A stretch of DNA of 64,000 bases, from the NCBI GenBank assembly GCA_963681505.1, contig OY811992.1, positions 2,451,072-2,515,071 on the forward strand. Direction: 5' to 3'. A program made the translations under genes and the position numbers. The notes beneath the pieces are model-generated. The model was not told the origin of the DNA and did not search any database. It saw nothing but the letters and a program-made list of their open reading frames with translations. Origin of the DNA: Eunapius fragilis (lineage: Eukaryota > Porifera > Demospongiae > Spongillida > Spongillidae). Below are positions 1-9,545 of the stretch, piece by piece (the stretch's first letter is position 1; each line of letters opens with the position of its first letter).

Positions 1-50
1 AATTTCTAAATACCGTAATTACGTCACACAAGATATTTTACAATAACACA

Positions 51-439
51 GGCCGTATAGTCGATTCTGTACCAAAGTATAAAATCGACTATTTTCATCA
101 AGGAACCCCTTCCGACCAATTCTGAATCTAGTGGTGAAGTTTTCATCGTTTAAAAGTGTTCCTATCCCGAGTTATGAGCCCGCAAGAAGGAGGAGGATTG
201 TTCCGGGACCGGGTACGAGGACGGGCAGTACCCTTTTGTTCTCAACAACCGCGTGGTTCTGTGACATAAAACAAAGACGAAACTGCTCACTTTTGACTTC
301 TAGTTCGATTGCCATAACAAGGTAAACGATCCGTTCGTCGGGAGTCTTGGTAGAGAGTCTAGAGACGGGTCGCGTGTTATTAATGAGTTCATAATCGGGG
401 TCAAATCCTATATGGAAGTTTCTAACGAAACTTCCGATT
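51..439 (+). repeat. Dispersed repeat R1, copy 1
   Basis: This is the first of at least five related segments in the window (also near 1908, 6214, 17296 and 53490). Shared landmarks in order are a GTATAGTCGATT start, a TATA-like stretch, a CCAATTCTGAA block, a GGTACGAGGACGGGCAGTAC block, a run containing ACTTCTAGTTCGATTGC, and an end in TCTAACGAAACTTCCGAT. It has no coding potential I trust. It could be a solo LTR, a SINE-like unit or a non-autonomous DNA element; I could not find clean terminal repeats to decide. Confidence 0.7.
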
Positions 440-625
440 GCATGCATGTCGCATCTCACGAGTTGGTCTAATCCAACAGAGAATACAATACGATGGTTTT
501 GTCAGTAAAAACCTACCTGTACAAACATGAATTATCCATTAAGGTGTAGACAGGGTGGTGAAGTTTGCTTGCGATATAAATACATGGATTGGAAACGAGA
601 AAGATTACGGATTGGTGGCACGTAG

Positions 626-817
626 ATGCTTGGAGAGGCAGAGCACAGACGAGACATGCAATTTGTTTATCAAAATTGCCTAAATGATTCAAACTCCTTA
701 ACAAATCCACCATGTCTCCCTCGTGCTAGTCGGCCACCAAAAAGAAAAGATAGTGATAGTAAACCTCATATATTTGAAACTCCTTTAGAATACTATATGG
801 TGACAAGTAAAAATTAA
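626..817 (+). pseudogene. Possible hAT/TTF-type transposase fragment
   Basis: A 63-codon open stretch contains LPRASRPPKRKDSD followed by an HIFETPLEYY-like segment. That pattern (Pro-Arg-rich LPR...PKR, then a F-x-TP-x-x-YY block) recalls the N-terminal third of TTF/ZMYM-type hAT transposases, where a similar block precedes the RNase-H-like core. Only this scrap is present, with no catalytic residues and no continuation downstream, so it would be a dead remnant. The match is from memory of the family and could be chance. Confidence 0.3.
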
Positions 818-1100
818 AAACCATATCCTAATAATTCCTTAATACGTTCTACTGGATAGAGTGTTTTTAACGGTCTTTGTTTATGTATCGTACTCCTCGA
901 AGCGGGTGGAATTAACACGACGCATAGAAAGCCAAAAAGGCGGAGTAGAAGGAAGCGTTATTTGACTGCAATGACTGGCATAAAGTTTACAGGGAAGATT
1001 ATAGTAACTCGCCCTGGGTACTGCTTGGCGAACCGACACTGCTTAGAAGAGTTTTAGCCTTTCAAAGGCGCCATTTTGTGATGTAACCACCCGCTCGTGA
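818..1100. other. Unassigned stretch, no gene seen
   Basis: I see no open frame of interest, no RNA gene and no clear repeat boundary here. The sequence lies between the possible hAT scrap and the interrupted palindromic MITE. Confidence 0.6.
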
Positions 1101-1215
1101 TAGTGGTGTAAAAAGGAAGGGAACAAGGTTTTGGGAAAAGAAAAGAAAAAAACAAAATCCTATATTTATATAGCACTTCTTTTGGTTCTGTTGCATTTAC
1201 ACGTACTAAATATAG

Positions 1216-1500
1216 CAGAGGCGGCGGAAGGTATTTAAGATTGGTCAGGCCTCACCCACATTCAAAAATTATCGGAACAATCGTAGCCATTAAATGGCTA
1301 CGATTGTTCCGATAATTTTTGAATTTGTCGAACTTCCTGCCCTGGGCTCAATAAGCAGACAATGCTTAGCAGAGCCAGAGGATTGATTAACAGCTGCTAA
1401 CAAAATACTTTATTAGCAATGAATATTTAATGAACTCGGGGCCCAAGATTGCATTGGTCAGGCCATGGCCTGGTCGGCCTGACCGGTTCCGCCGCCACTG
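1216..1500. mobile_element. Small TIR element (CAGNGGCGG ends) with central hairpin
   Basis: The ends are inverted: CAGAGGCGGCGGAA at left and TTCCGCCGCCACTG at right. This end type matches the elements at 5555, 28374 and 60313 and is typical of hAT MITEs. Flanks AAATATAG and TTAATAGG are only roughly alike, so a target duplication is not clear. It carries the hairpin at 1260-1324 and no coding sequence, and it sits inside an older MITE. Confidence 0.6.
1260..1324. repeat. Near-perfect 31-bp-arm hairpin
   Basis: Two 31-bp arms (1260-1290 and 1294-1324) are exact reverse complements separated by three bases. The motif ATTATCGGAACAATCGTAGC is on the left arm. It could extrude as a cruciform or fold as an RNA hairpin if transcribed. 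Confidence 0.9.
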
Positions 1501-1589
1501 TTAATAGGATTTTTGTTCCATTTTTTCCTTTTCCCAAAACCTTCAGTGTTCCCTTCCTTTTAACACCACCATTGCCTCCAATTCCTATA

Positions 1590-1873
1590 CAAGTAAATAA
1601 AAACATTCTCTACGAGAAAGTTGGTGGGATATAGGATTTGATTATGACATTGGTGGTGTAAAAAGCAAGGAAACAAGGTCTTATCAGAAGGGAAAATGTC
1701 ATAGTCCTATATTTAGCACACAAACAACACATGCCCTAGAAATGTGCTAAATATAGGACTATGACATTTTCCCTTCTGATAAGACCTTGTTTCCTTGCTT
1801 TTTACACCACCAATGTCATAATCAAATCCTATATCCCACCAACTTTCTCGTAGAGAATGTTATTATTTACTTG
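1590..1873. mobile_element. Palindromic MITE, copy 1
   Basis: The whole element is one long inverted repeat. It starts CAAGTAAATAAAAACATTCT and ends in the inverse (...TTATTTACTTG). Each arm carries, in order, a GAGAAAGTTGGTGGGATATAGG block, a GGTGGTGTAAAAAGCAAGGA block, an AAGGGAAAATGTCATAGTCC block and a CTATATTTAGCAC block around a short loop near 1731. It has no ORF. The snap-back structure with conserved arm lengths marks a non-autonomous DNA transposon. Confidence 0.8.
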
Positions 1874-1907
1874 TTTTCTTAATTTTTTTTCATATATTAA
1901 TTATATA

Positions 1908-2258
1908 AAAGCGAGTCCTCCAGCCGATTCTGAAGCTATTGGTGAAATTTTCATCGCTTAGAAATGTTCCTGTCCTGAGTTATGCGTTGCCAAGAAGAAG
2001 GAGAAGAAGAAGACGACCCGCCCCTTGTTCCGAGACTGGGTACGAGGACGGGCAGTACACTCTTGTTCTCAACAACCACGCGGTTCAGCGACATGAAACA
2101 AAAACGAAACTACTCATTTTTGACTTCTAGATCGATTGCTAAAATAAGCTACACGATCCGATCGTCGGGAGTGTTGTTACAGACGGGTCGCGTTTTTTTA
2201 ATGACATTCATAGTCGGGGTCAAATCCTATATGGAAGTTTCTAACGAAACTTCCGATC
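1908..2258 (+). repeat. Dispersed repeat R1, copy 2
   Basis: This stretch is collinear with copy 1 at 51-439: TATATAAAAGCGAG, CAGCCGATTCTGAAG, a GTACGAGGACGGGCAGTAC block, then ending TCTAACGAAACTTCCGAT. A GAAGAAGGAGAAGAAGAAG purine run is expanded here. It reads directly into a palindromic-MITE right end at 2259-2302. Confidence 0.7.
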
Positions 2259-2302
2259 CCACCACTTTCTCGTTAGAGAATGTGTTTCTTTACTTGTCTT
2301 AA
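2259..2302. mobile_element. Palindromic MITE end fragment
   Basis: CCCACCACTTTCTCGTTAGA and TTTCTTTACTTG match the outer end of the palindromic MITEs. Only this terminal piece remains, fused to the R1 copy. Confidence 0.55.
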
Positions 2303-2643
2303 AGTAAAAATTGCGGTTCAAGCAGACACAAAATACCGCTGAACGCGAGCGGTATCAAAAAGACAAAGAAACGGTCCGCTTAAAGGCAACGTTATTGGGA
2401 GAGTCCTAAATCTGCTCGCTTGGCGAAGAGAGTGCGGTACGGGAAGGCTGCTGCAAAACCAAACGAGGCCATCGAAAGAGTAATACCGATAAAGTTATTC
2501 TAAGGTATGTAAATGTAGCTACCTACTCTTACTAAGCCTGCATTGGTTTACATTGCATGGTGACTAAACATTACGGATCAATTACGATCAATTACGCATC
2601 ATCAATTACGCATCGTGCATGAACAAAGAAAAAAATTAGTGAA

Positions 2644-2932
2644 ACAAGTAAATAAAAAACCTTCTCTATGAGAAAGTTGGTGGGATATAGGATTTGAAGG
2701 CAATGGTGGTGTAAAAAGCAAGAAAACAAGGGTCTGTAATAGTAAGGGAAAATGTCAGAGTCCTATATTTAGCACACGAACATAGTATATGCTACAAACG
2801 GGCTAAATATAGGACTATGACATTTTCCCTTACTATTACAGACCCTTGTTTCCTTGCTTTTTACACCACCATTGCCTTCAAATCCTATATCCCACCAACT
2901 TTCTCATAGAGAAAGTTTTTTATTTACTTGTT
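2644..2932. mobile_element. Palindromic MITE, copy 2
   Basis: This copy has the same architecture as that at 1590: ACAAGTAAATAAAAAACC at left and the inverse at right, with matching internal blocks on both arms around a loop near 2785. It is almost identical to the copy at 5003, including the loop sequence ACATAGTATATGCTACAAAC. Confidence 0.85.
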
Positions 2933-2941
2933 AAATCACTT

Positions 2942-3765
2942 TAGAAGCTACTTTATCATCTCCTCCTTCCCAGCATGCCTTGTCCAGGAAATTAGACAGT
3001 CATCTTTTTCACTCAATTATGATGACCTCTTCTCCTGCTAACAAGGCACGTCTTCTTTCTTCTTCTGCTGCTCATGCTAGCTCTTGGTTGTCAGTTGTTC
3101 CATCTGTTGGCCTTGGATTGCATCTTGACTCTTCTGAATTCCATACAGCAGTGAAATGGTGGCTTGGCATGAACTCTACTGCTAGATCCTCTTGCCCTTT
3201 CTGTCCAGACATTGCTTTGGACCCACTTGGCCATCATGCGGTTTCGTGCAGACATGGGGGTGATGTGGTCATTAGACACAACCGCCTGCGAAACATCATT
3301 GCTGACTTTTGCCGTCGTGCCCACCTATCTGTACGAATTGAGGTTGGTAGAGGGCTCTTGGGAACACACAATTATACACGACCTGCTGATGTGCTGGTTG
3401 ATGGATGGGATAGGGCTAAGCCAGCTGCCTTTGACGTCACTGTTACCTCTCCTCTTACCCTGGTCACCCTGAATGAGGCCAGCATCAATGAAGGAGCAGC
3501 AGCCTTGGCTGCTGAGACCAGGAAGCATGCAGCTAATGATGCTAGGTGCCAAGCACTTGGATGGTCGTGCATTCCTCTTGCAGTGGAAACATTTGGCAAT
3601 TGGGGAAGAGAGGCACAAGGCGTTTTTTCTCGCTTGGCCACTTTGCTGGCCCTGCATCAGGGTCGATCGAAGTCTACTGTTGTCAGAGACATTTATGGTC
3701 ACCTCAGCATCTCTCTGGTAAGGTCAGTGGCTAGGTCCATTATGGGGCGAGAGATAGTTAATTGA
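2942..3765 (+). pseudogene. Retroelement ORF, C-terminal part: zinc knuckle and restriction-like endonuclease
   Basis: An open frame of about 270 codons begins right after the MITE at 2932 without its own ATG and ends at a TGA. Landmarks are AVKWWLGMNS, a zinc knuckle (CPFCPDI, then H and C in GHHAVSC), RHNRLRN, and the PD-(D/E)XK-like RPADVLVDGW...AFDVTVTSPL segment. These are the C-terminal features of non-LTR-type reverse transcriptases that carry a restriction-like endonuclease. The reverse transcriptase half is missing, so it is 5'-truncated. Two longer homologues lie at 30250-32443 and 32587-34740. A 3' tail with an A-run follows at about 3884. Confidence 0.75.
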
Positions 3766-3949
3766 CACTTTTGTAGGTAGGCTAGGTGTTTAACTTTTTT
3801 CTTTGTGATCAGTGTATGTTCATGTATTCATTATAACATGTGTTATGTAATGTAAAAAGCATAAAAAATCTTCCCCACCCACACAAAAAAAAAAAGTTAA
3901 ATTTACAACACAGCAATCTTGACCGAATGTATCACTTTTTATGGCCATC

Positions 3950-4828
3950 TCAGCATCATAGCTCTTGAGAATACTAGATTTGTACACTTTGCTATCCCAT
4001 CAAGAGGGTGAACATTAAAATTCAATTCAAGCAACTCAACGTCCATTTGAGACTGCAGATGTTGTACCACACAATGATTGACAGCAACTCTATCGGTTAA
4101 GGTATTTTTCAAATGCTTAAGTATTGTTGACCTTACATCTAAAAACTGAAGATTTTTAAATTTGCATATACAGAAATCATATGAGTCAAGCTATCACTGA
4201 TGTGGGAAACATAGTCTACTATGAGGAAGACTATCAACAGTTGTACACGCCAATTCAAAAAGAGTTGCATTAATCACATTACACACATGTGTTACGGGCA
4301 CTCCATATTGAAGGCAATATAGTAAATAGCCTTGCAGCAAGCAGTGCTATGTCTTGCTATCATTTCTGGTCATGATGATATTTGAGCCTGATAATTGATA
4401 TAGCAATTCTTCATTACTTTCTATATTTTCTATTTTTTGAACCACCTTTTCCAAATCAATATTTTGCTTTGCAATATCCTCTGTGATATCTGACATCCCT
4501 TGTGTACAGACAGTAACTTCTTATATTTATTGAAATATTTCAATAAACCGCTGGTATGTGCCACTTGTGAATGTCTTAATTTAGCTGTTTATTAAATTTA
4601 AAGTTTAAGGTCTCTTATTTTAGAATGAAGATCGGATTCAATTTTAGCCTTCCGTTGCAAAGCTCGCTTTAAATTGCGTAAATGCCTACACCTGTGGTTG
4701 TTCATTTTCAGTTGTTGCTTAAGCATGCGATTTACTTTAGCCATTCTCTGCAACTCATCCTTCTTTTTAGCACAAATCTTACAATCAGTTCTTACATTAA
4801 GTGCATGGGATACAAAGGTGGATTGCAC
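3950..4828 (-). pseudogene. Decayed transposase-like gene, copy of the 38450 family
   Basis: Read on minus, the first piece (4828-4598) encodes a basic coiled-coil-like segment with a CKICAKKKDEL motif. Further along, a GVPVTHVCNVINATLFELAC stretch appears near 4300. Around 4110-4000 a stretch beginning TLTDRVAVNHCVV and continuing to a FNVHPLDGI motif matches the [13 protein letters not shown] and [10 protein letters not shown] motifs of the gene at 40401-40620. Stops and frameshifts separate the pieces. It lies antisense to the neighbouring retroelement relic inside the composite element. I cannot name the superfamily. Confidence 0.55.
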
Positions 4829-5002
4829 CTTATATTGATCTCAGTATTCAAAACTGGTAAAGGAACAGCTACATTTTCAGCTGTGCAGTTTAATAGTGTC
4901 TAATGATTAGACACTATTACACTGCTCATTGAGAAACACCTCTACTTCAGCCCAACACCTTGTAAGGTTTTTTTAAAATTTGACATTTATTTATATTAAT
5001 AA

Positions 5003-5288
5003 CAAGTGAATAAAAAACCTTCTCTATGAGAAAGTTGGTGGGATATAGGATTTGAAGGCAATGGTGGTGTAAAATGCAAGGAAACAAGGGTCTGTAATAG
5101 TAAGGGAAAATGTCATAGTCCTATATTTAGCACACGAACATAGTATATGCTACAAACGTGCTAAATATAGGACTATGACATTTTCCCTTACTATTGCAGA
5201 TCCTTTTTTCCTTGCTTTTTACACCACCATTGCCTTCAAATCCTATATCCCACCAACTTTCTCATAGAGAAGGTTTTTTATTCACTCA
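5003..5288. mobile_element. Palindromic MITE, copy 3
   Basis: Ends are CAAGTGAATAAAAAACC and the inverse GGTTTTTTATTCACT. The arms and loop match copy 2 with very few changes (for example TTGCAGATCC for TTACAGACCC). The paired changes at both ends (AAGTGAATA and TATTCACT) suggest the two termini are kept alike. Confidence 0.85.
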
Positions 5289-5554
5289 TTTTTTCTTTGT
5301 TCATGCACATTATTTCGATGCGTAATTGATGATGCGTAATTGATCATAATTGATCTGGGCCGTAATGTTCAGCCACCAATGTCATATTGTAAACTAAGCT
5401 TAGTAAGATCTAGAGTAGGTATACTAATAGCTACATTTACATACCTTTATCGGTAGTACTCTTTCGATGGCCTCGTTTGGTTTTGAAGGGTACGCTTAGC
5501 CTTCCCGTACCGCACTCTCTTCGCCAAGCGAGCAGATTCAGGACTCTCCCAATG

Positions 5555-6141
5555 CAGTGGCGGCGGAAGGGGGGGGGCTGGGGGGTCTCGAGCCCCCCCA
5601 ATAATGACATAGGGGGGGCTCAGCCCCTCCTAAACAATAACCGGTATTGTACAATTGTTATTCCTTGCCCACGAGATCGCTCGCGTATACCGTTAATGTT
5701 CGCCTGTGCCCGCGCATTTATACAATGGCATCCAGAAAAGTCACCGTAGGCGACCGCTCGATGGGGAAAAGGGGGGCCCCCTCTCAACTCTCAACTAATA
5801 ATATTCATAGAGCTAGTTTTCTTGAATCGTAAGAGTTTTTTCGTGCATAAATATAATTAGAGCATCGAAAGCTTCCACAATTCGCGCGGGAGGGCACACC
5901 TCCCCCCCCCCCCCCCATTAGCGTGCCTGACAATGTGAAGCGAAGGCTGTCCCGATTGATTGTTAGCTGAATGCCAAATGCTAACAGTACAGATAGATTG
6001 TAATGGGTTGGGGACTTCTTACTCCTCCCGCCCCCGGCGGACAAAAGGAATACTGTGAACAAATACGCTCTTTGAATTCATGAATTTCATTATCCCCGCT
6101 TTTAGAGCCCCCCCAATCTTATATACCTTCCGCCGCCGCTG
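5555..6141. mobile_element. hAT-like TIR element with 5-bp target duplication
   Basis: The terminal inverted repeats are CAGTGGCGGCGGAAG and CTTCCGCCGCCGCTG. They are flanked by CAATG on both sides (5550-5554 and 6142-6146). The other arm of the composite element has an uninterrupted version of this site, which confirms an insertion. Interior G and C runs (for example 5884-5917) and GAGCCCCCCCAAT repeats sit just inside the ends. I see no transposase. Confidence 0.75.
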
Positions 6142-6213
6142 CAATGAATAACGTTGCCTTACCTCTGGTTGATGCCGCCATTGTTACTTCAAGATATTTA
6201 AAATGTTATCTAA

Positions 6214-6640
6214 TTATGCGTATTATATATACCGTATAGTCGATTGTTTACCAAAATTTAACATCGGCTATTTTATATGAAAGGGACTTTTCCAGCCTAT
6301 TCTGAAGCTATTGGTGAAATCATCGTCATCTAATTATACAAGACACAGGCCGTATAGTCGATTGTGTACCAAAGTATACCATCGACTATTTTATATAAAA
6401 GTGAGTTTTCCAGCCAATTCTGAAACTAGTGGTGAAATTTTCATCCTTTAAAAGTGTTCCTATCCCGCGTGGTCAAGAAGAAGGAGACCCGCCCCTTGTT
6501 CTGGGACTGGGTACGAGGACGGGCAACACTTTTGTTCTCTACAACCGCGTGGTTCAGTAACATAAAACAAAGACGAAAATGCTCATTTTTGACTTCTAGT
6601 TCGATTGCTATAACACGCTAAACGATCCGATCGTCACTGG
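6214..6640 (+). repeat. Dispersed repeat R1, copy 3, with a duplicated 5' part
   Basis: Two GTATAGTCGATTGT starts (about 6234 and 6352) are each followed by a TATA-like stretch and a CCAGCC...TTCTGAA block. The second continues through GTACGAGGACGGGCAACAC and GACTTCTAGTTCGATTGC. The first 120 bases thus look like a partial tandem duplication of the R1 start. Confidence 0.65.
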
Positions 6641-6685
6641 ACAAAATAATGGATTTACTATGTCTGAACGCTATGCGTAAATTTA

Positions 6686-7159
6686 TTGAATATACAGGAT
6701 GGTGCGCGATTGGATATTGCAGCAGATGGATTTTGGGGGAGTCGGTTTGAAAGGGCATTTTTTGATGTAAAGGTTTTTAATCCTTACGCCCCCTCAAATC
6801 AAAAGACTCCTTTATCCGCATGCTACCGTAGCCATGAAAACGAGAAAAAGAGGAAATATGACCAACGCATTCGTGAAATTGAACATGCCTCTTTCACTCC
6901 ACTTATTCTCTCTTGCACTGGTGGCCTTGGGCCTCAAGCCACAACAAGCTATAAGCGTCTGGCCTCTCTGCTATCTGCCAAATGGAATCAGGCCTATAGC
7001 CTAACCATCATGTGGTTGAGATGCCGCCTTGCCTATTCATTGCTGCGAAGTTCAGTTATGTGCATTCGAGGGGCACGCTCTCACCTTGGCCATTATATGT
7101 CTGCTACACAACCTCCTCTTGACCTGGTGTCAAGGGAAGCCCTTCTACTTGAACCATAA
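6686..7159 (+). pseudogene. Mobile-element ORF fragment with endonuclease-like motif
   Basis: The 157-codon open frame contains ARLDIAADGFWG, RAFFDVKVFNP, YAPSN, YDQRIREIEHASFTPL and a terminal CIRGARS segment. I recognise this as the C-terminal region of a repeated invertebrate ORF in which the LDI...FFDVKV stretch resembles a PD-(D/E)XK nuclease fold. The upstream part is absent. It differs from the RT-linked endonuclease at 2942, so it represents a second nuclease-bearing family. No flanking terminal repeats were recognised. Confidence 0.5.
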
Positions 7160-7204
7160 ATTTTGATATTTTGTTTCCTTTTCATTTATGTGTATAGTTG
7201 CTTA

Positions 7205-7450
7205 CTAATATAATAATGAGTATGTGAAACATCATATTTACGCTCGCATTTACACGGACGTAAACATTTATAGTTTTACGCTAATACTTACACTACATTT
7301 ACCGCGTACGTAAAGGTGCAAACATTTTTACATTTTTTTTAAAAATAGAAACAACATTATATGTATTTACATACATATTTACGCCACATTTGCAATACGA
7401 GTAAAGTCAGCATATATTTACGTATGTATTTGCTACGTTTGCTCGCTCTA
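7205..7450. repeat. TTTAC/GTAAA-rich cluster
   Basis: The motif TTTAC or its complement GTAAA recurs many times (for example ATATTTACGCTCGCATTTAC, CTACATTTACCGCGTACGTA, TGTATTTACATACATATTTA). A comparable cluster lies at 17100-17290 and shares CATCATATTT[AG]CG. Such arrays often form subterminal binding sites of DNA transposons, but no matching ends were found. Confidence 0.5.
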
Positions 7451-7624
7451 GATTTGCATGGGATCACCTTTACTTGGGTAAGCAAATATGACCTAGCTAA
7501 CTTCCAAATTAAAACGAAACCCGGTCCCTTGTTTTCACTGCTTCTTGGTTCATAGAATGTCTACATGTACTAGTAGGCTCTGCTATCACTACGAGTCTAC
7601 GTGGAGTGCTCTTAGTTGGGAATT

Positions 7625-7658
7625 GCCCGACCTTCGATTCGCGTAGCGAAGGTCGGGC
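7625..7658. repeat. 12-bp-arm hairpin
   Basis: GCCCGACCTTCG (7625-7636) and CGAAGGTCGGGC (7647-7658) pair across a 10-base loop. The GAAGGTCGGGC motif also occurs in the inverted-repeat element near 63070. Confidence 0.8.
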
Positions 7659-7987
7659 TAGGCCAAACACTCTGTACAAAGTAAAGGGGGTGATATCGCG
7701 ATGTGAATGCAAATAGGTAGCACTCCAATAAGCAAAGCACACATGTATACACTTTCATATAGAAGTTCCAACGATGAACAGGCCTCTATATGTATAGTCT
7801 CCGCTGGCAAACATGCATGCTGTATATAGAGATAGAATGCAAATGAATCATATACTTTTATACCGCGGTATACATATACAATGTACACAAGTACAATATC
7901 TAGTAATTGCAACCATTTCCCCTCTCACACATAACACATACACCTGGTCAAAGGCTCCGTAGATACTTTTCCACAGGTGCCACTTGT

Positions 7988-8284
<297 letters not shown>

Positions 8285-8298
8285 CTTTCCCCCTCTTT
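8285..8298 (-). other. Polypurine tract
   Basis: Read on minus, AAAGAGGGGGAAAG directly precedes the 3' LTR start TGTTATAACTG. This is the expected plus-strand primer site of an LTR retrotransposon. Confidence 0.8.
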
Positions 8299-8314
8299 GA
8301 AAAGAGTGATTTCA

Positions 8315-9545
8315 TCAGTAGTGGCAATGCGCACCATAGAAGTCTGGGGGACGTCGAATCCGCTTAGGGTACCGTGAAGACTGCTCATTGATTGATGTCT
8401 CTTCGCTTTGCTCGGCAACGTTACGATCATCGTTCTGCGGCGAGACTTCCATTTCTTGACCCACAATTTCTGAACTGGTCACAGTTACTTCCTGGTCTGG
8501 TAGATTTTGTTCAGTCCTTTGATCACGTGCACGCGATCTGTCCATTTTTGTCTCTTCAGGTTCCTCATCCTCAAAATACTGCAAGTTCGTACCAGGTGGC
8601 AACGCCCATTCAGGACCAGTTTGTCGACCGACTAACGGATGAGGTGTCGAACCCGAAGGTGGTACAGTCTCCACCCGTATATCCAGAGGACAGCGCTTTA
8701 AGCGATCAAAGTGAACGACAATTCGACGACGAGACCTCGAGGTACGCTGGTCCTGAATTCTGTAAACTGCAGACAATATCCTCTTTACTACCTTAAACGG
8801 GCCACTCCAAGGACAATGCAGCTTCCTAGGTACTCCTCTTGGTACTACTAGATTGTTCAACCAAACCAGATCACCTCCATGAACCTTACCATTGTATGTT
8901 TCTTTTGCTCTTTCAACTGCAGTGCCTACTACATGTTCGCGGGCAGCACTGTAGGCCCTTCCAAGGTTTGCTTCAATTTCCTCGCATACTGGTGGTGCAA
9001 CTCGGCCTTGGTAGGAGTGGAGCCATATACGAAGTCTAGGGGTAGCTTGGCTTGCCATCCGAACATCAGGTTGAACGGTGAGAATCCGGTGGAGGAATGG
9101 ACACTAGTGTTGTACGCCATACAGACCTTTTTGAGGTGCGACTCCCAGTCTATTGGGTTGTCATGCACAGTGGTAGCCAGCATGCTGATTAAGGTCCTGT
9201 TAAAATGTTCTACAAGGCCGTCTGATTGTGGGTGGTAAGGTGTCGTGCGGGTTTTGTAGATCTTGGGTACAGAGAAGCGACAAAAAAATTCATCCACTAG
9301 CTTCATTGCCATGCACTGTAACCGCCTCTTGGTTCGGAATGGCGTAAGCCTCAACCCATTTCGTGCATGAAATAGTCTGAAGCCACCAATATATACGCAT
9401 TCCCTGTCGTTGATGGCGAGATAGGTCCAACAATGTCCACAGCTACGATCTGCATCGGATACCCTGCAACTACATTCTGAAGTGGGGCCTTGCCTCTCTT
9501 ACTCGGGTTCTTCCTAGCTGCACAGGTAGCACAAGTTTTAACCAC
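8315..9545 (-). pseudogene. Gypsy integrase with deleted core and C-terminal tail
   Basis: Frames 9545-9351, 9354-8929 and 9058-8315 together cover integrase. Visible are CATCAARKNP of the zinc-binding domain, IVAVDIVGPI with the first catalytic Asp, TRTTPYHPQSDGLVE with the catalytic Glu region, and a C-terminal domain with GDLVWL and PRKLHCPWSGPFKV. Between EFFCRF and KTRTTPYHP only a few residues (SVPKIY) remain where the family has about 25 more, including the second catalytic Asp in an HSDQG-type motif. That is an in-frame loss of an essential residue. Frame changes near 9354 and 9000 also break the ORF. Confidence 0.85.

Larger units (their letters stand above)
1101..1589. mobile_element. 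Old palindromic MITE interrupted by a second element
   Basis: The left arm (about 1101-1215, GTGGTGTAAAAAGGAAGG...CCTATATTT) and the right arm (about 1501-1589, AGGATTTTTG...CCTTCCTTTTAACACCACC) are inverted versions of each other and match the internal arms of the intact palindromic MITEs at 1590, 2644 and 5003. The centre has been split by the TIR element at 1216-1500. The outer ends are worn or missing. Confidence 0.6.
2383..6160. mobile_element. Composite inverted-repeat element carrying RT and transposase-like relics
   Basis: The outer arms are inverted copies. The left arm (2383-2640: AAGGCAACGTTATTGGGAGA, GCGAAGAGAGTGCGGTACGG, CGATCAATTACGCATCATCA) is repeated in reverse at 5290-5554 and 6142-6160. 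Just inside each arm is a full palindromic MITE (2644-2932 and 5003-5288), so the inverted arms total about 550 bp. The core (2933-5002) holds the 3' end of a retroelement ORF on plus and a decayed transposase-like gene on minus. The right arm was later split by a 587-bp insertion at 5555-6141. I cannot see a confident target duplication. Alternatives are a genuine long-TIR transposon or an inverted duplication around a captured core. Confidence 0.6.

Noticed and set aside
295-315. Pol III box-B-like AGTTCGATTGC in R1, hinting at a tRNA-derived SINE
   Set aside because: The match to GGTTCGANNCC is partial, no box A lies at proper spacing, and no cloverleaf can be drawn.
5477-6062. Open frames in the G-rich element at 5555
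   Set aside because: They cross homopolymer runs and terminal repeats of a non-autonomous element; no domain.
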